Assembly (NCBI GenBank): GCA_964580085.1
Contig: CAZOJF010000005.1
Span: forward strand, 1 to 18,598
Length of the DNA: 18,598 bases
From: CAYUWK01 sp964580085
Lineage (GTDB): Bacteria > Patescibacteriota > Minisyncoccia > Minisyncoccales > CG1-02-41-26
Reading direction: 5' to 3'
A model generated the notes under the pieces. That model worked only from the letters and a program-made list of their open reading frames with translations, was not told the DNA's origin and did no database searches. Position numbers and translations under genes: made by a program. Numbering within the stretch: the first letter of the stretch is position 1; every line of letters starts with the position of its first letter. Shown here piece after piece: positions 7,269 to 14,871 of the stretch.

Positions 7269-7301
7269 AAAAGGGACAATTTTTTGTAAACTGTCCCTTT
7301 T
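7269..7301 (-). terminator. Terminator between lipoprotein gene and exoprotein operon
   Basis: AAAAGGGACA and TGTCCCTTTT form a 10-bp stem with a 13-base loop right after the lipoprotein stop codon. It is T-rich on both strands, so it could work both ways, but only minus-strand genes flank it. Confidence 0.8.
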
Positions 7302-7306
7302 TTTTC

Positions 7307-7792
7307 TTAAAAAAACTCTATTGCTGTAATATTGTAATCTTCATATACTCTAAATAGTTGGTCTCCAACTATCATATAAAATTCTACTTGACCTTGAGAA
7401 TTCATAGTAGCTACTATGAATAATTTTGATCCATTTGAATAATATGCATGTCCAAGCGGAATTTTACTACAATTAGGATATTCTTTAAATGCACTAATAA
7501 TATCTTTTGAAAGATAGACATCATCTACCACTCTTTGGGTGTCCGCTAAAGAAGCGAACTGAGGTTGTTCTTGGGCACATGATCTAGGATACGCCCAAGG
7601 AGCAACTATTCTCATATCATTTAAGAAATAATCACCCAAACAATCATTATTGTTATAATCATAATCACAACAATAGGGCTTTTCCCCTATTATTGTTACG
7701 GTCCATTCTTCCTGCGGGCAAGTAGGACAACATCCTCCTAAAAATCCTAGTAAAATAACAAAAATCACAACAATCAAAATATTCTTTTTCAT
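7307..7792 (-). CDS. Putative lipoprotein of unknown function
   Basis: A 161-aa protein that I do not recognise. The N-terminus is a lipoprotein signal: two lysines, a hydrophobic stretch and a lipobox LGGC with the acylated Cys at residue 21, followed by a further Cys-rich start (CCPTC). The mature part has eight or so cysteines and many aromatic residues, and would sit outside the membrane. An AGAGGAAAG Shine-Dalgarno-like sequence lies just upstream of ATG. It starts 46 bases after the sortase stop and ends at a terminator, so it is probably the last gene of the CAP-sortase operon; it could be a sortase-system accessory, but that is only context. Confidence 0.7.
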   Translation of the reverse strand: MKKNILIVVIFVILLGFLGGCCPTCPQEEWTVTIIGEKPYCCDYDYNNNDCLGDYFLNDMRIVAPWAYPRSCAQEQPQFASLADTQRVVDDVYLSKDIISAFKEYPNCSKIPLGHAYYSNGSKLFIVATMNSQGQVEFYMIVGDQLFRVYEDYNITAIEFF

Positions 7793-7838
7793 TTTTCTTT
7801 CCTCTCTTTCTTTTTTTTATTTTTATTTCAAACTTTCC

Positions 7839-8471
7839 TTATTTAATTTTTAAATATGCGCCCACCGCTATTCTTTTAATGTTCTTCCCTGGTGGCCAGC
7901 ATGATACTAATACTAACATATTATCAGAATTTGTCAAGTTATCAGGAATATCTTGCCCTATTTCTAAAAAAACTATTATTTCTACAGAATAAATATATTC
8001 TTTATGGTCAAAATAAACAAAGATTTGATCCCCTTTTTCTAATTTATCCAGATTACTAAATACATTGTCATATTTTATATCTGGCCAATTAGGAGGAGCA
8101 CTATGTCCTAATATTATTGTTTGTCCTTTTTCTCCAGGCAAAACTGAATCTGGGTAATGTACTGGTCCGATATCTAGAGTCTTGTGTACCTTATCTATGT
8201 CTTCCACAAAATTTAAAGGAGCTGAAACTTCAATCTTTGGAATTTCAACACTATTTTCTTTTTCCGAATAATCAAAATTAAGAATTGGGTTAATTTCTTG
8301 AGGAATATTCCCCGAATTATTATTTTGAGGACTACCAAATAAAAAATCAGAAATAACTCTATAATTAAAATAATTTGCAATATAAGAAACATTACTCCAG
8401 TTTAAAATTAAAAAAGCTATTAAAAAAATAAGAATAAAGCTTTTATAAAGATGTTTAAAATCTTTAAACAT
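7839..8471 (-). CDS. Sortase family protein (class uncertain)
   Basis: A 210-aa membrane-anchored cysteine transpeptidase or protease. An N-terminal membrane segment (about 10-30) and a linker precede the sortase beta-barrel (about 72-210). The catalytic triad is visible: His123 in TIILGHSAPP, Cys191 in MLVLVSCWPP, and Arg200 in KRIAV. Sortases cleave a C-terminal sorting motif and join the protein to peptidoglycan or to another subunit. The start lies 5 bases after the CAP gene stop, so the two form an operon. No canonical LPXTG substrate is encoded in this window; the 608-aa surface protein is the best candidate substrate nearby. The usual TLxTC is VLVSC here. Confidence 0.9.
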   Translation of the reverse strand: MFKDFKHLYKSFILIFLIAFLILNWSNVSYIANYFNYRVISDFLFGSPQNNNSGNIPQEINPILNFDYSEKENSVEIPKIEVSAPLNFVEDIDKVHKTLDIGPVHYPDSVLPGEKGQTIILGHSAPPNWPDIKYDNVFSNLDKLEKGDQIFVYFDHKEYIYSVEIIVFLEIGQDIPDNLTNSDNMLVLVSCWPPGKNIKRIAVGAYLKIK

Positions 8472-8476
8472 AAAAT

Positions 8477-9475
8477 TTAGTAAATACCTAAGTTATGAGG
8501 AATAAGTTGAATTATAAAACTTTTATTTAAAAAGATAAATAAGATTAAAACACAAACAAAAATAATTATCTTAAAAAGTAAATCTTTACGTTGAATATTA
8601 AATTTAACAAAGATGTTAATAAGCGAACACAAGAGTATAAATAATAAAGAATAAAATGTAATTCTTTGAACAAGATTATCATAGTTTAAAGCCATAAACT
8701 CAAAAAATTTAAACTTAGAATCCTTTTCTTTTCTGTTTATAGATTGTTCAATATACGTTTCTCCTAAAACTTCCTTTCTAAGACCTGCTATTCCTGTTTT
8801 TATATCCAATTCTATTTGTTCTTCTTCTGTCTTCTTGATGACTTGTTCTATATTTTCTGGCTTTTGTTCTTTATTTTCTTCTGTTTCTTTAACTACAAGT
8901 TTATTTTCTAAACGGCCAAAAAGCTGGACAACTATGGTCGTTTGTTTTCCATTAAAATCCCCTTTTAAAACAGCAATACCAATTTCTTCATATTTAGGAT
9001 TTATAAGATTTGCTTTATGAGAAGGAGAATTATCCCATGCCGAGTATATCTCTTCAGAGTCTAAGAATCCTATACCTAAATTTTCTCCAGCTACACTATA
9101 ATCATAGCCAGCTTGTTCAAACCAATGCCAAGGAGTTATCCCTAAAGGACTTTGATGACTAAAATAGTTTTGGTCCATCATATCCTGGGCTTTTAAATAA
9201 GCAGCTTGGTTTAATAACTCACTTTCCCTTAAAGAACTTATTCCCATGAGTCCCCTTTCTTCATTTGTTAATCTAATTAAGTTTGAATGTGAAATATCAG
9301 CAAAGAAAATAGTATTTGGGAAATGAACTAAAACAGTAAAAGTAATGATTTTTAAAATAAGTAAAAATACAAGATAATAAATCAAAAAATTACTCTCTAA
9401 AAATTTAGGGCGATAATTATTTTCTTTATTAGGAATAAATATTATTAGAAATTTTAAAACAATTTTTCTAAACAT
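8477..9475 (-). CDS. Membrane-anchored CAP (SCP/PR1-like) domain protein
   Basis: A 332-aa protein with an N-terminal membrane segment (about 30-50), an extracytoplasmic CAP domain (about 65-188), a charged Glu/Lys linker (about 190-258), and two C-terminal membrane segments (about 272-290 and 300-320). The CAP signatures are visible: LTNEERGLMGISSL, YFSHQSP with His107, AGENLG with Glu131, and WDNSPSHKANLINP with His153. Bacterial CAP proteins are secreted; their biochemical role is mostly unknown. The two added C-terminal membrane helices are unusual for a simple secreted CAP protein. It is first in an operon with the sortase, starting about 15 bases after the predicted transcription start. 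Confidence 0.9.
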   Translation of the reverse strand: MFRKIVLKFLIIFIPNKENNYRPKFLESNFLIYYLVFLLILKIITFTVLVHFPNTIFFADISHSNLIRLTNEERGLMGISSLRESELLNQAAYLKAQDMMDQNYFSHQSPLGITPWHWFEQAGYDYSVAGENLGIGFLDSEEIYSAWDNSPSHKANLINPKYEEIGIAVLKGDFNGKQTTIVVQLFGRLENKLVVKETEENKEQKPENIEQVIKKTEEEQIELDIKTGIAGLRKEVLGETYIEQSINRKEKDSKFKFFEFMALNYDNLVQRITFYSLLFILLCSLINIFVKFNIQRKDLLFKIIIFVCVLILFIFLNKSFIIQLIPHNLGIY

Positions 9476-9496
9476 ATCCTAAGTTTTATATAATAA

Positions 9497-9525
9497 ATTA
9501 TAATACAATTTTACCAAAAAGTCAA
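9497..9525 (-). promoter_or_regulatory. Near-consensus promoter of the CAP-sortase operon
   Basis: TTGACT (9525-9520) and TATAAT (9502-9497) are separated by 17 bases on the minus strand, matching the housekeeping consensus at 11 of 12 positions. The predicted start near 9490 leaves a very short leader of about 15 bases. Confidence 0.85.
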
Positions 9526-9526
9526 A

Positions 9527-9561
9527 TATAATAAGAGCAAATTATATTTGCCCCTATTATA
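9527..9561 (-). terminator. Terminator of the Clp-like ATPase operon
   Basis: Two 16-base arms (9527-9542 and 9546-9561) pair fully if G-U pairs are allowed on the minus strand, around a 3-base loop. It follows the 330-aa gene and directly abuts the -35 box of the next promoter. Confidence 0.7.
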
Positions 9562-9583
9562 ATCTTTTAGAAAACATTATTTC

Positions 9584-10576
9584 TTATATCCCTGCTCCTA
9601 ATATTTCTTGCTGAAACATTTCTGGTGGAAAAACTTCGTCTAAAGATTTGTATTCTCCCGGAGACTGGATATTCATTTCTTGGTTAAATTTAGAAAAGTT
9701 GATCTTAAAATCAATATTTAAATTGCCTTCCACATCTATATCTACTTCATAAAGCTCACCTATGTCTATTTCTTTCTCTAGCTGAAGCTGATAAAATAAT
9801 TTATCTTTCTTGCCAATCCAGACTCCAAAATTAAGATCTCCTATTTTATTTAGGAATTCATTAAAATTATTGATCGCCTCATCTAGCACTTCTTCTTTCT
9901 CTGTTTCTGACAATTCTTCAAGAGGCAAACTATTTTGGATAACAATTTCTAATAATTCAGGAGCTATTATAGCCAACTCGTCTTTGTCTAGAGAAACTAA
10001 ATAATGATAACAATTTACATCATTAATTTTCTCATCAGCAAATTCTTCGTCTATTATTAAGATTTCTTTTTGAGCAAATAATTCTGTAATGCATCGAATC
10101 ATTTCTTCATTTTGATCTGGAATATCCTCAAGATATTCTTCGTCAATTTTTATCCATTGATTTTTAAGTTGATCAAAGTCTATCCCTAACATATCCAAAA
10201 ATGGAAGAGCGGGAATAGTTGTTATTCTAAAATAAATATCTTTTTGTCCTAAAACTTTCATTTCAGCACCCACTGAAAAACTCATTCCTTCCATTTCTAA
10301 TTCGGCATCAAATTTAATATCTGATTTTGGATTTTCAGAATCAGTTTTATCGGTGTCTTCCTGTATATTTAAAAAGACAGTTGATGTTTCTCCTTCTGAT
10401 TCAGCTGTTATTGTAGTCTCAACTTCAGAATGATATGTCTTATTTTCTGACATATTCTGAATTGCTGTTGATAAAACATCTTCGGCTGAAGAAGAAAGCC
10501 ATCCTTGAGAGTAAGATAATATCCCTCCACCTACGATAGACAATAAAACAATACTAATTATTATTAGTTTTTTCAT
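9584..10576 (-). CDS. Anchored extracytoplasmic protein, LppX/LolA-like fold predicted
   Basis: A 330-aa protein with an N-terminal hydrophobic anchor or signal (about 3-22) but no lipobox Cys, followed by an acidic extracytoplasmic domain. The order of elements resembles LppX/LprG- and LolA-type half-barrels: an N-terminal helix (AEDVLSTAIQNMSENKTYHS), long beta strands, a QWIKID strand, and a GVWIGKKDKLFYQLQLE strand pair. Those folds carry lipids or lipoproteins. No sequence motif proves the match, so the family is an inference. It starts 4 bases after the Clp-like gene stop and ends the operon, suggesting a shared task at the membrane. Confidence 0.55.
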   Translation of the reverse strand: MKKLIIISIVLLSIVGGGILSYSQGWLSSSAEDVLSTAIQNMSENKTYHSEVETTITAESEGETSTVFLNIQEDTDKTDSENPKSDIKFDAELEMEGMSFSVGAEMKVLGQKDIYFRITTIPALPFLDMLGIDFDQLKNQWIKIDEEYLEDIPDQNEEMIRCITELFAQKEILIIDEEFADEKINDVNCYHYLVSLDKDELAIIAPELLEIVIQNSLPLEELSETEKEEVLDEAINNFNEFLNKIGDLNFGVWIGKKDKLFYQLQLEKEIDIGELYEVDIDVEGNLNIDFKINFSKFNQEMNIQSPGEYKSLDEVFPPEMFQQEILGAGI

Positions 10577-10580
10577 GTAT

Positions 10581-13295
10581 TTAACTAATTATTACTACTT
10601 CAAAGTTTTCTGGATCGACCTTTACTTTATCCCCTTTTTTAATCTTATCGCTTAAAATACTATTTGCTAGACTATTTTCAACTTTATTCTGAATCGTCCT
10701 CCTCATTTCCCTAGCTCCAAAAATAGGAGAATATCCTAATTCTACAATTTTTTCTTTTAATTCTTCTGTAATTTCAAATTCTATCCCTTTATTTAAGAGA
10801 TTATTTTTAATCTTCCCTAACATAAGTTGAGATATATCTAAAAGATTTCCCTTGGTTAAAGGCTTAAAGATGACAACAGCATCAAATCTATTTATAAATT
10901 CCGGACGAAAAGTGCTTTGTCTAAAAAGATAATCTAAAAGTTCAGTTTTTATAATATTCATTTCCTTATTTTCATTAATGTCTTCTCTAATTACTTCTGC
11001 TCCAGCGTTAGAGGTAGCAACAATTATTGTTTGTTTAAAGTTGATCTTTCTTCCTACTCCATCAGTCAACATCCCTTCGTCTAATACCTGTAAAAATAAA
11101 TTGAGAATATTAGGATGTGCTTTTTCAATTTCATCAAGTAAAATTAAGGAAAATGGATCTTCTCTTACAGCTGTTGTTAAAGAACCGTTTTGTTCTATAG
11201 AACCAATTAATCTGGAGACATCACTAATACTTTGAAATTCTGACATATCTATCCTGATCATCTTTTCTTCCTTGCCAAAATATATTTCGGTAAGTGCTTT
11301 TGATGTTTCGGTCTTGCCAACACCAGTTGGGCCCAAAAATAAGAATGTTCCTATTGGTCTTTCCCTTTCTTGAACTCCAGATCTTGCCCTTCTCAAAGCA
11401 GAAGATGTTTCTTTTACCGCTTCTTCCTGATTTATTATCCTTTTATGTATTAGTCCTTCTAAATTAAGCAATTTTTCTTTTTCTTTTGATTCTATCTTCC
11501 CTATGGGAACTTCAACTTTTTCCGATATTACATAACTTATATGTTCTGGCAAAACTAAAAAGCTTTTTACAGAACGATCAACATAAACCATAACTTCATC
11601 TAATATGTTTAATGCTTTTTCGGGAAAAGGAATATCTTGGATATGGATAGAACATAGTCTAACAATTTCTCTTAAAGCTGGATAGGTAATAAATTTCTTA
11701 TATTTTTTTTCAAAGAAACTTACATAATTTTCTAGAATTCTCAACGCTTCTTCTTCAGAAACTTCTGATGTTTCTACTTTCTCAAAAAGAGATAAAAGTC
11801 CTGGCTTTTTTTCTATAATTTTATGAAGACCTTCAAAATTAGTAATAGCTATAATTTGAAAACTTGATAAATGCAGATAACGAGACAAAACTCCTGAAAT
11901 ATCAACTTTTCCTAACCCAGGAGATGGTTCCAGAAAGTTTTGTAATTTATCAATAATTAAGATTACATTTCCGGCCTTAACAGCTTCTCTAAAACATCTG
12001 TCTAAAATAGCATCAATCTCTTGATAAGATGTAACCTGTGATATAAGCGCACCTAAGTTAAGCTTTAAAAACCTTTTATAATTGATAGAACGAGAACTAA
12101 CTCCCAGATAGGCTTTCTGGGCAACTGCTTCAATCACGCTATCTCTAGCGCTTTCAGAATCCCCTATTAAAAGGACATTATTGGAAACATTTCTTTCTAA
12201 TATTCTTTCTACCCTTTGAATTTCGTTTTTGTGTCCAATTATAGGTTCAAACCCATGCTTTTTTATTCTGTCTCTCAAATCAATAGAATAGTTGTCCAAA
12301 GTTATTGTAAATCCTGACGCCCAATCACGAGCAAAAAATCCTTGTTTAAGTAAGTTTTTATATTCCCAAAAACTTTTTCTTTCTTTTTTGTCTCTCTCTA
12401 TTTTTTCAAACCAAGAAACCAAATTTCTTATGTCTTCTTTTTTAAGTTCACTTTGTACTAAAATCTTTTGAAAATAAGAACTATTTTCAGCAAAACTAAT
12501 TAGAATATCACCTATACTTACATTTTCTTTAATTTTTCTCTCTGCTATTTCTCCTGCTTTTAATATTATCCTTTGCCCAGTTTTATTAAGTTGTTCTTTT
12601 AAAATATCCTTTTTTAATCTTTTTTCTATCTGGATAATATTCAAATTCATTCTGTTAAAAACAAAACTTGTTTCTCTACTTTTATTTTTTAAGAGAAAAT
12701 AAAGTAAAATTTCTTCGGAAAAGTTTTTTATTTTTCTTTTTTTAGCGAAACTACTGGCTTTTGATAAAACTATTGAACCGTCATAATCTAAATCATATTT
12801 TCCCTTTGTCTTTTTTATTCTTTGGTCTATAAAACTATTAATCACAAAAAACGGAATAAATAAGCCAATACCCAAAATTATTATGCCTAAAACATAATTA
12901 ACTGCCAAAAATCTAATATCTACATAAAACAATACGATCAATAGAATAGGTAAAAAAATCCAAGCAAGTGTAAAAACTATTCCTAAGAAAAAAATAAAGA
13001 TCTCCAAAATAAGACCTATTAATACTATGACTAACCTAACAATAGCTCCTAGAATTCTAGAAGCTAAATTAAAAGTGAATGTTTCAAAATATCTTTTGAA
13101 ATCAAATCCCCGGCCATAAGATTCTTTATACTTTCTCCAGGGAGCAAAAAGAGTTTTTAGTAAAAAGAATATTGAAAAATAATTAAAATTAAAAAGTAAG
13201 AAATTTCTAAAAGCTTTTAAAATATCCTTTGGTATCTTTAAAAAATGCCAAAATAACCATTCCGAAACTATATTTTTAATTAAAATATTCTTCAT
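10581..13295 (-). CDS. Membrane-anchored Clp-type double AAA+ ATPase with degenerate first ATPase domain
   Basis: A 904-aa ClpB/ClpC-like protein. The N-terminal part (to about 155) is strongly hydrophobic at 80-153, giving two or more membrane helices. A Clp-N-like helical region follows (about 195-295). D1 (about 340-575) aligns with Clp D1, but its Walker A reads GDSESARDS (378-386), without the GK(T/S) motif. Its Walker B ends Asp-Lys (449-450), and the RRF arginine region is LSLF, so D1 should not hydrolyse ATP. D2 (about 605-904) is intact: GPTGVGKT (655-662), LILLDE (Asp721-Glu722), TSN (761-763), INRF with Arg803, and sensor-2 GAR (860-862). No ClpP-docking tripeptide loop is evident. 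It probably unfolds or remodels proteins at the membrane. The ATG overlaps the stop of the upstream gene by one base (TAATG), with a good AGGAG site. Confidence 0.88.
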   Translation of the reverse strand: MKNILIKNIVSEWLFWHFLKIPKDILKAFRNFLLFNFNYFSIFFLLKTLFAPWRKYKESYGRGFDFKRYFETFTFNLASRILGAIVRLVIVLIGLILEIFIFFLGIVFTLAWIFLPILLIVLFYVDIRFLAVNYVLGIIILGIGLFIPFFVINSFIDQRIKKTKGKYDLDYDGSIVLSKASSFAKKRKIKNFSEEILLYFLLKNKSRETSFVFNRMNLNIIQIEKRLKKDILKEQLNKTGQRIILKAGEIAERKIKENVSIGDILISFAENSSYFQKILVQSELKKEDIRNLVSWFEKIERDKKERKSFWEYKNLLKQGFFARDWASGFTITLDNYSIDLRDRIKKHGFEPIIGHKNEIQRVERILERNVSNNVLLIGDSESARDSVIEAVAQKAYLGVSSRSINYKRFLKLNLGALISQVTSYQEIDAILDRCFREAVKAGNVILIIDKLQNFLEPSPGLGKVDISGVLSRYLHLSSFQIIAITNFEGLHKIIEKKPGLLSLFEKVETSEVSEEEALRILENYVSFFEKKYKKFITYPALREIVRLCSIHIQDIPFPEKALNILDEVMVYVDRSVKSFLVLPEHISYVISEKVEVPIGKIESKEKEKLLNLEGLIHKRIINQEEAVKETSSALRRARSGVQERERPIGTFLFLGPTGVGKTETSKALTEIYFGKEEKMIRIDMSEFQSISDVSRLIGSIEQNGSLTTAVREDPFSLILLDEIEKAHPNILNLFLQVLDEGMLTDGVGRKINFKQTIIVATSNAGAEVIREDINENKEMNIIKTELLDYLFRQSTFRPEFINRFDAVVIFKPLTKGNLLDISQLMLGKIKNNLLNKGIEFEITEELKEKIVELGYSPIFGAREMRRTIQNKVENSLANSILSDKIKKGDKVKVDPENFEVVIIS

Positions 13296-13639
13296 TATTC
13301 TCCTTTTAATAAATTAATACCTATACTGGCTAATTTCCCACCACCTAGCATTAATATCATCATAAATATCCACCAAGCACCTAAATTAAAAAACTTAAAC
13401 ATTAATTCTTGCGGAAGCATTTGGCTAATTTGATCTTTAATTATCTGCTGCATCTGTTGTTCTATGGGTAAGTTAAGATTTATTTTACCTTCTGTCAAAG
13501 ACGTTCCTTCAATTGTTTCTGATGTAAAAATCTCATATATCGGCATCTGGCCCGTGAAAATTTGATAAGAAGTCCAAATTCCCCAAACAATTATAAGAAT
13601 ACCTATTATCAGAATAATCCAACCAAATATTTTTTTCAT
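13295..13639 (-). CDS. Small membrane protein, partner of the Clp-like ATPase
   Basis: A 114-aa protein that I do not recognise as a named family. It has an N-terminal membrane helix (about 5-28), a polar middle (about 30-80) with a Gln-rich amphipathic stretch (EQQMQQIIKDQISQ), and a second membrane helix (about 85-108). It is the first gene of the operon, and its stop overlaps the ATPase start, so the two are likely made in fixed ratio and may form a membrane complex. A weak promoter could lie upstream (TATAAA at 13661-13656, without a good -35). Confidence 0.7.
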   Translation of the reverse strand: MKKIFGWIILIIGILIIVWGIWTSYQIFTGQMPIYEIFTSETIEGTSLTEGKINLNLPIEQQMQQIIKDQISQMLPQELMFKFFNLGAWWIFMMILMLGGGKLASIGINLLKGE

Positions 13640-13680
13640 ATCTTTATTTTTAATCTTTATAGTATTTTACCATTTTCAAC

Positions 13681-13837
13681 AAAAAAGAAAAGGAGAGACA
13701 AGAAAATCTTTGATTTCAGATAAAAAACTAAGAAGTTAGTCTTTAAACTGAAAAGATTTTCCCTATCTCTCCTGTGGATTGCATTTATAAAAATACAATT
13801 TGATTTTGGGGTTGGGTATTGCCTTTTGCCTCCCCAA
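13681..13837 (-). ncRNA. Candidate structured RNA of unknown family
   Basis: The minus strand between tRNA-Val and the membrane-protein gene holds nested complementarity and no reading frame. A 5' TTGGGG/CCCCAA helix is at 13837-13832 with 13811-13806. A hairpin ATTGTATTT-TTAT-AAATGCAAT is at 13799-13778. A long hairpin is at 13773-13691 (AGGAGAGA/TCTCTCCT, AAAATCTT/AAGATTTT, CTGAA/TTCAG, and ACTAA/TTAGT at its tip). A T-run then ends at about 13681. In an alternative fold, GGGGAGGCAA (13835-13826) pairs with TTGTCTCTCC (13701-13692), closing the whole molecule. No SRP, RNase P or tmRNA signature is seen; a 6S-like RNA or a regulatory leader is possible. Confidence 0.55.
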
Positions 13838-13862
13838 TTTTACGTTTTCTTCTTTAAAATTA

Positions 13863-13934
13863 TGGGCACTATAGGATTTGAACCTATGACCCCTGCAATG
13901 TGAATGCAGTACTCTTCCACTGAGCTAAGTGCCC
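13863..13934 (-). tRNA. tRNA-Val (anticodon CAC), CCA not encoded
   Basis: The minus strand gives a full cloverleaf: acceptor GGGCACT/AGTGCCC (13934-13928 with 13870-13864); D-arm AGCTCAGTGGAAGAGT; anticodon stem CTGCA/TGCAG around TTCACAT (anticodon CAC); and T-arm ATAGG-TTCAAAT-CCTAT. The discriminator is A (13863), and the next bases are not CCA, unlike the tRNA-Glu in this window. Confidence 0.95.
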
Positions 13935-13962
13935 TACATTTTTATTTTATCATTTTTATGCT

Positions 13963-13968
13963 TATAAT
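13963..13968 (+). promoter_or_regulatory. Candidate -10 box for the plus-strand gene
   Basis: A perfect TATAAT lies 34 bases before the ATG at 14002. The -35 region 17 bases upstream (TTTTAT) is poor, so only the -10 is supported. Confidence 0.4.
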
Positions 13969-14001
13969 AGAATATATAAACAATAAAATATTCAAGTAAT
14001 T

Positions 14002-14820
14002 ATGGAAAATTTTCAATTCTTTTTTAACCCTAATTCTGATGATAAAGTTTATGATACTTTTTGCTTTGAGCCAGAAAATAAAAAAGAAGAAAAGCTTGGC
14101 AACCTTTATATAATTGAGACAACAGATAAAAATAATTCTACTTTATCTTATTTAGCTGAAGAGATTAAAAACGAGTATTACAAAAATTATGAAGATTCCT
14201 CAATTGAGAGTTTAAAAAAAAGTTTGCAAAAAGCAAATCAATTTTTATTATCTAAAAAAACAGAAAATAAAGTAGGATGGTTGGATAACCTAGATTTTCT
14301 TATTCTCACCGTAAACTCAGATTTTCATATAAACTTTGTTCAAATTGGCAAATTAAAAACTTTTGTTTTAAAGAATGACGAAATTTTAAGTATCGGGACT
14401 CAAAGAGAACAAATTATTTCGGATAGCCTTTTCCAAAATATTATTACTGGAAAACTAGTAGAAGGGAATAAAATATTAATAACCAATGAAAATGTTTTCA
14501 ACTTATTAGAAAAAAACAATATTTTAGAAAGATTGGCAAAATGTAGTACTAAATCAATTAATCCAATTTTCAAATCCCAAAAAGAACTTTTAAAAAATAT
14601 ATTTGGTTTTTGCCTTCTAATTGTTCTGGTAATTCCTAAAAGGAAATTTATTAGGATTTCTTTACCTCGGATTAATCTTCCCAAAATCACTTTTCCCAGG
14701 GCTAATTTCCCCTTATTAGACAGATTAATCCCATTAAAAATAAAAACCCGGCTTAAAAAAAGTTTTATTTCTATTTTAATTTTAATAATATTACTTATTC
14801 TAGGATCTTTACTCTTCTAA
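14002..14820 (+). CDS. PP2C-like protein with C-terminal membrane anchor, probably not catalytic
   Basis: A 272-aa protein and the only plus-strand gene here. Residues about 30-180 resemble a PPM/PP2C-type phosphatase fold. The hints are a helix SLKKSLQKANQFLLSKK, paired strands LDFLILTVNS and NFVQIGKLKTFVLKNDEILS, and a later strand GNKILITNENVFNLL. The metal-binding aspartates of active PP2C enzymes are not seen, so it may be a binding module rather than an enzyme. A Pro/Arg/Lys-rich stretch (about 212-252) leads to a C-terminal membrane helix (253-272), so the domain should face the cytoplasm. It stands alone between a tRNA and the rplJL operon. The fold call is an inference; the membrane tail is clear. 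Confidence 0.6.
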   Translation: MENFQFFFNPNSDDKVYDTFCFEPENKKEEKLGNLYIIETTDKNNSTLSYLAEEIKNEYYKNYEDSSIESLKKSLQKANQFLLSKKTENKVGWLDNLDFLILTVNSDFHINFVQIGKLKTFVLKNDEILSIGTQREQIISDSLFQNIITGKLVEGNKILITNENVFNLLEKNNILERLAKCSTKSINPIFKSQKELLKNIFGFCLLIVLVIPKRKFIRISLPRINLPKITFPRANFPLLDRLIPLKIKTRLKKSFISILILIILLILGSLLF

Positions 14821-14826
14821 CAAACT

Positions 14827-14855
14827 AAAACAGCACTACAAAATAGTGCTGTTTT
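14827..14855. terminator. Convergent bidirectional terminator
   Basis: AAAACAGCACTA and TAGTGCTGTTTT form a 12-bp stem with a 5-base loop between the converging PP2C-like gene and rplL. It has A/T flanks on both sides and can serve both strands. Confidence 0.85.
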
Positions 14856-14871
14856 AAGACCTTATTCAATA

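Noticed and set aside
10581..13295. ClpC/ClpA partner of ClpP protease
   Set aside because: No ClpP-docking tripeptide loop could be found in D2 and no clpP is in the window, so a proteolytic role is not supported.
13681..13837. SRP RNA, RNase P RNA or tmRNA in the tRNA-Val downstream region
   Set aside because: None of the conserved core motifs of these RNAs is visible, and the length and fold do not fit. A 6S RNA could not be confirmed by eye.
14400..14690. Minus-strand open frame inside the PP2C-like gene
   Set aside because: Low-complexity hydrophobic translation opposite a longer frame with its own -10 box and terminator.
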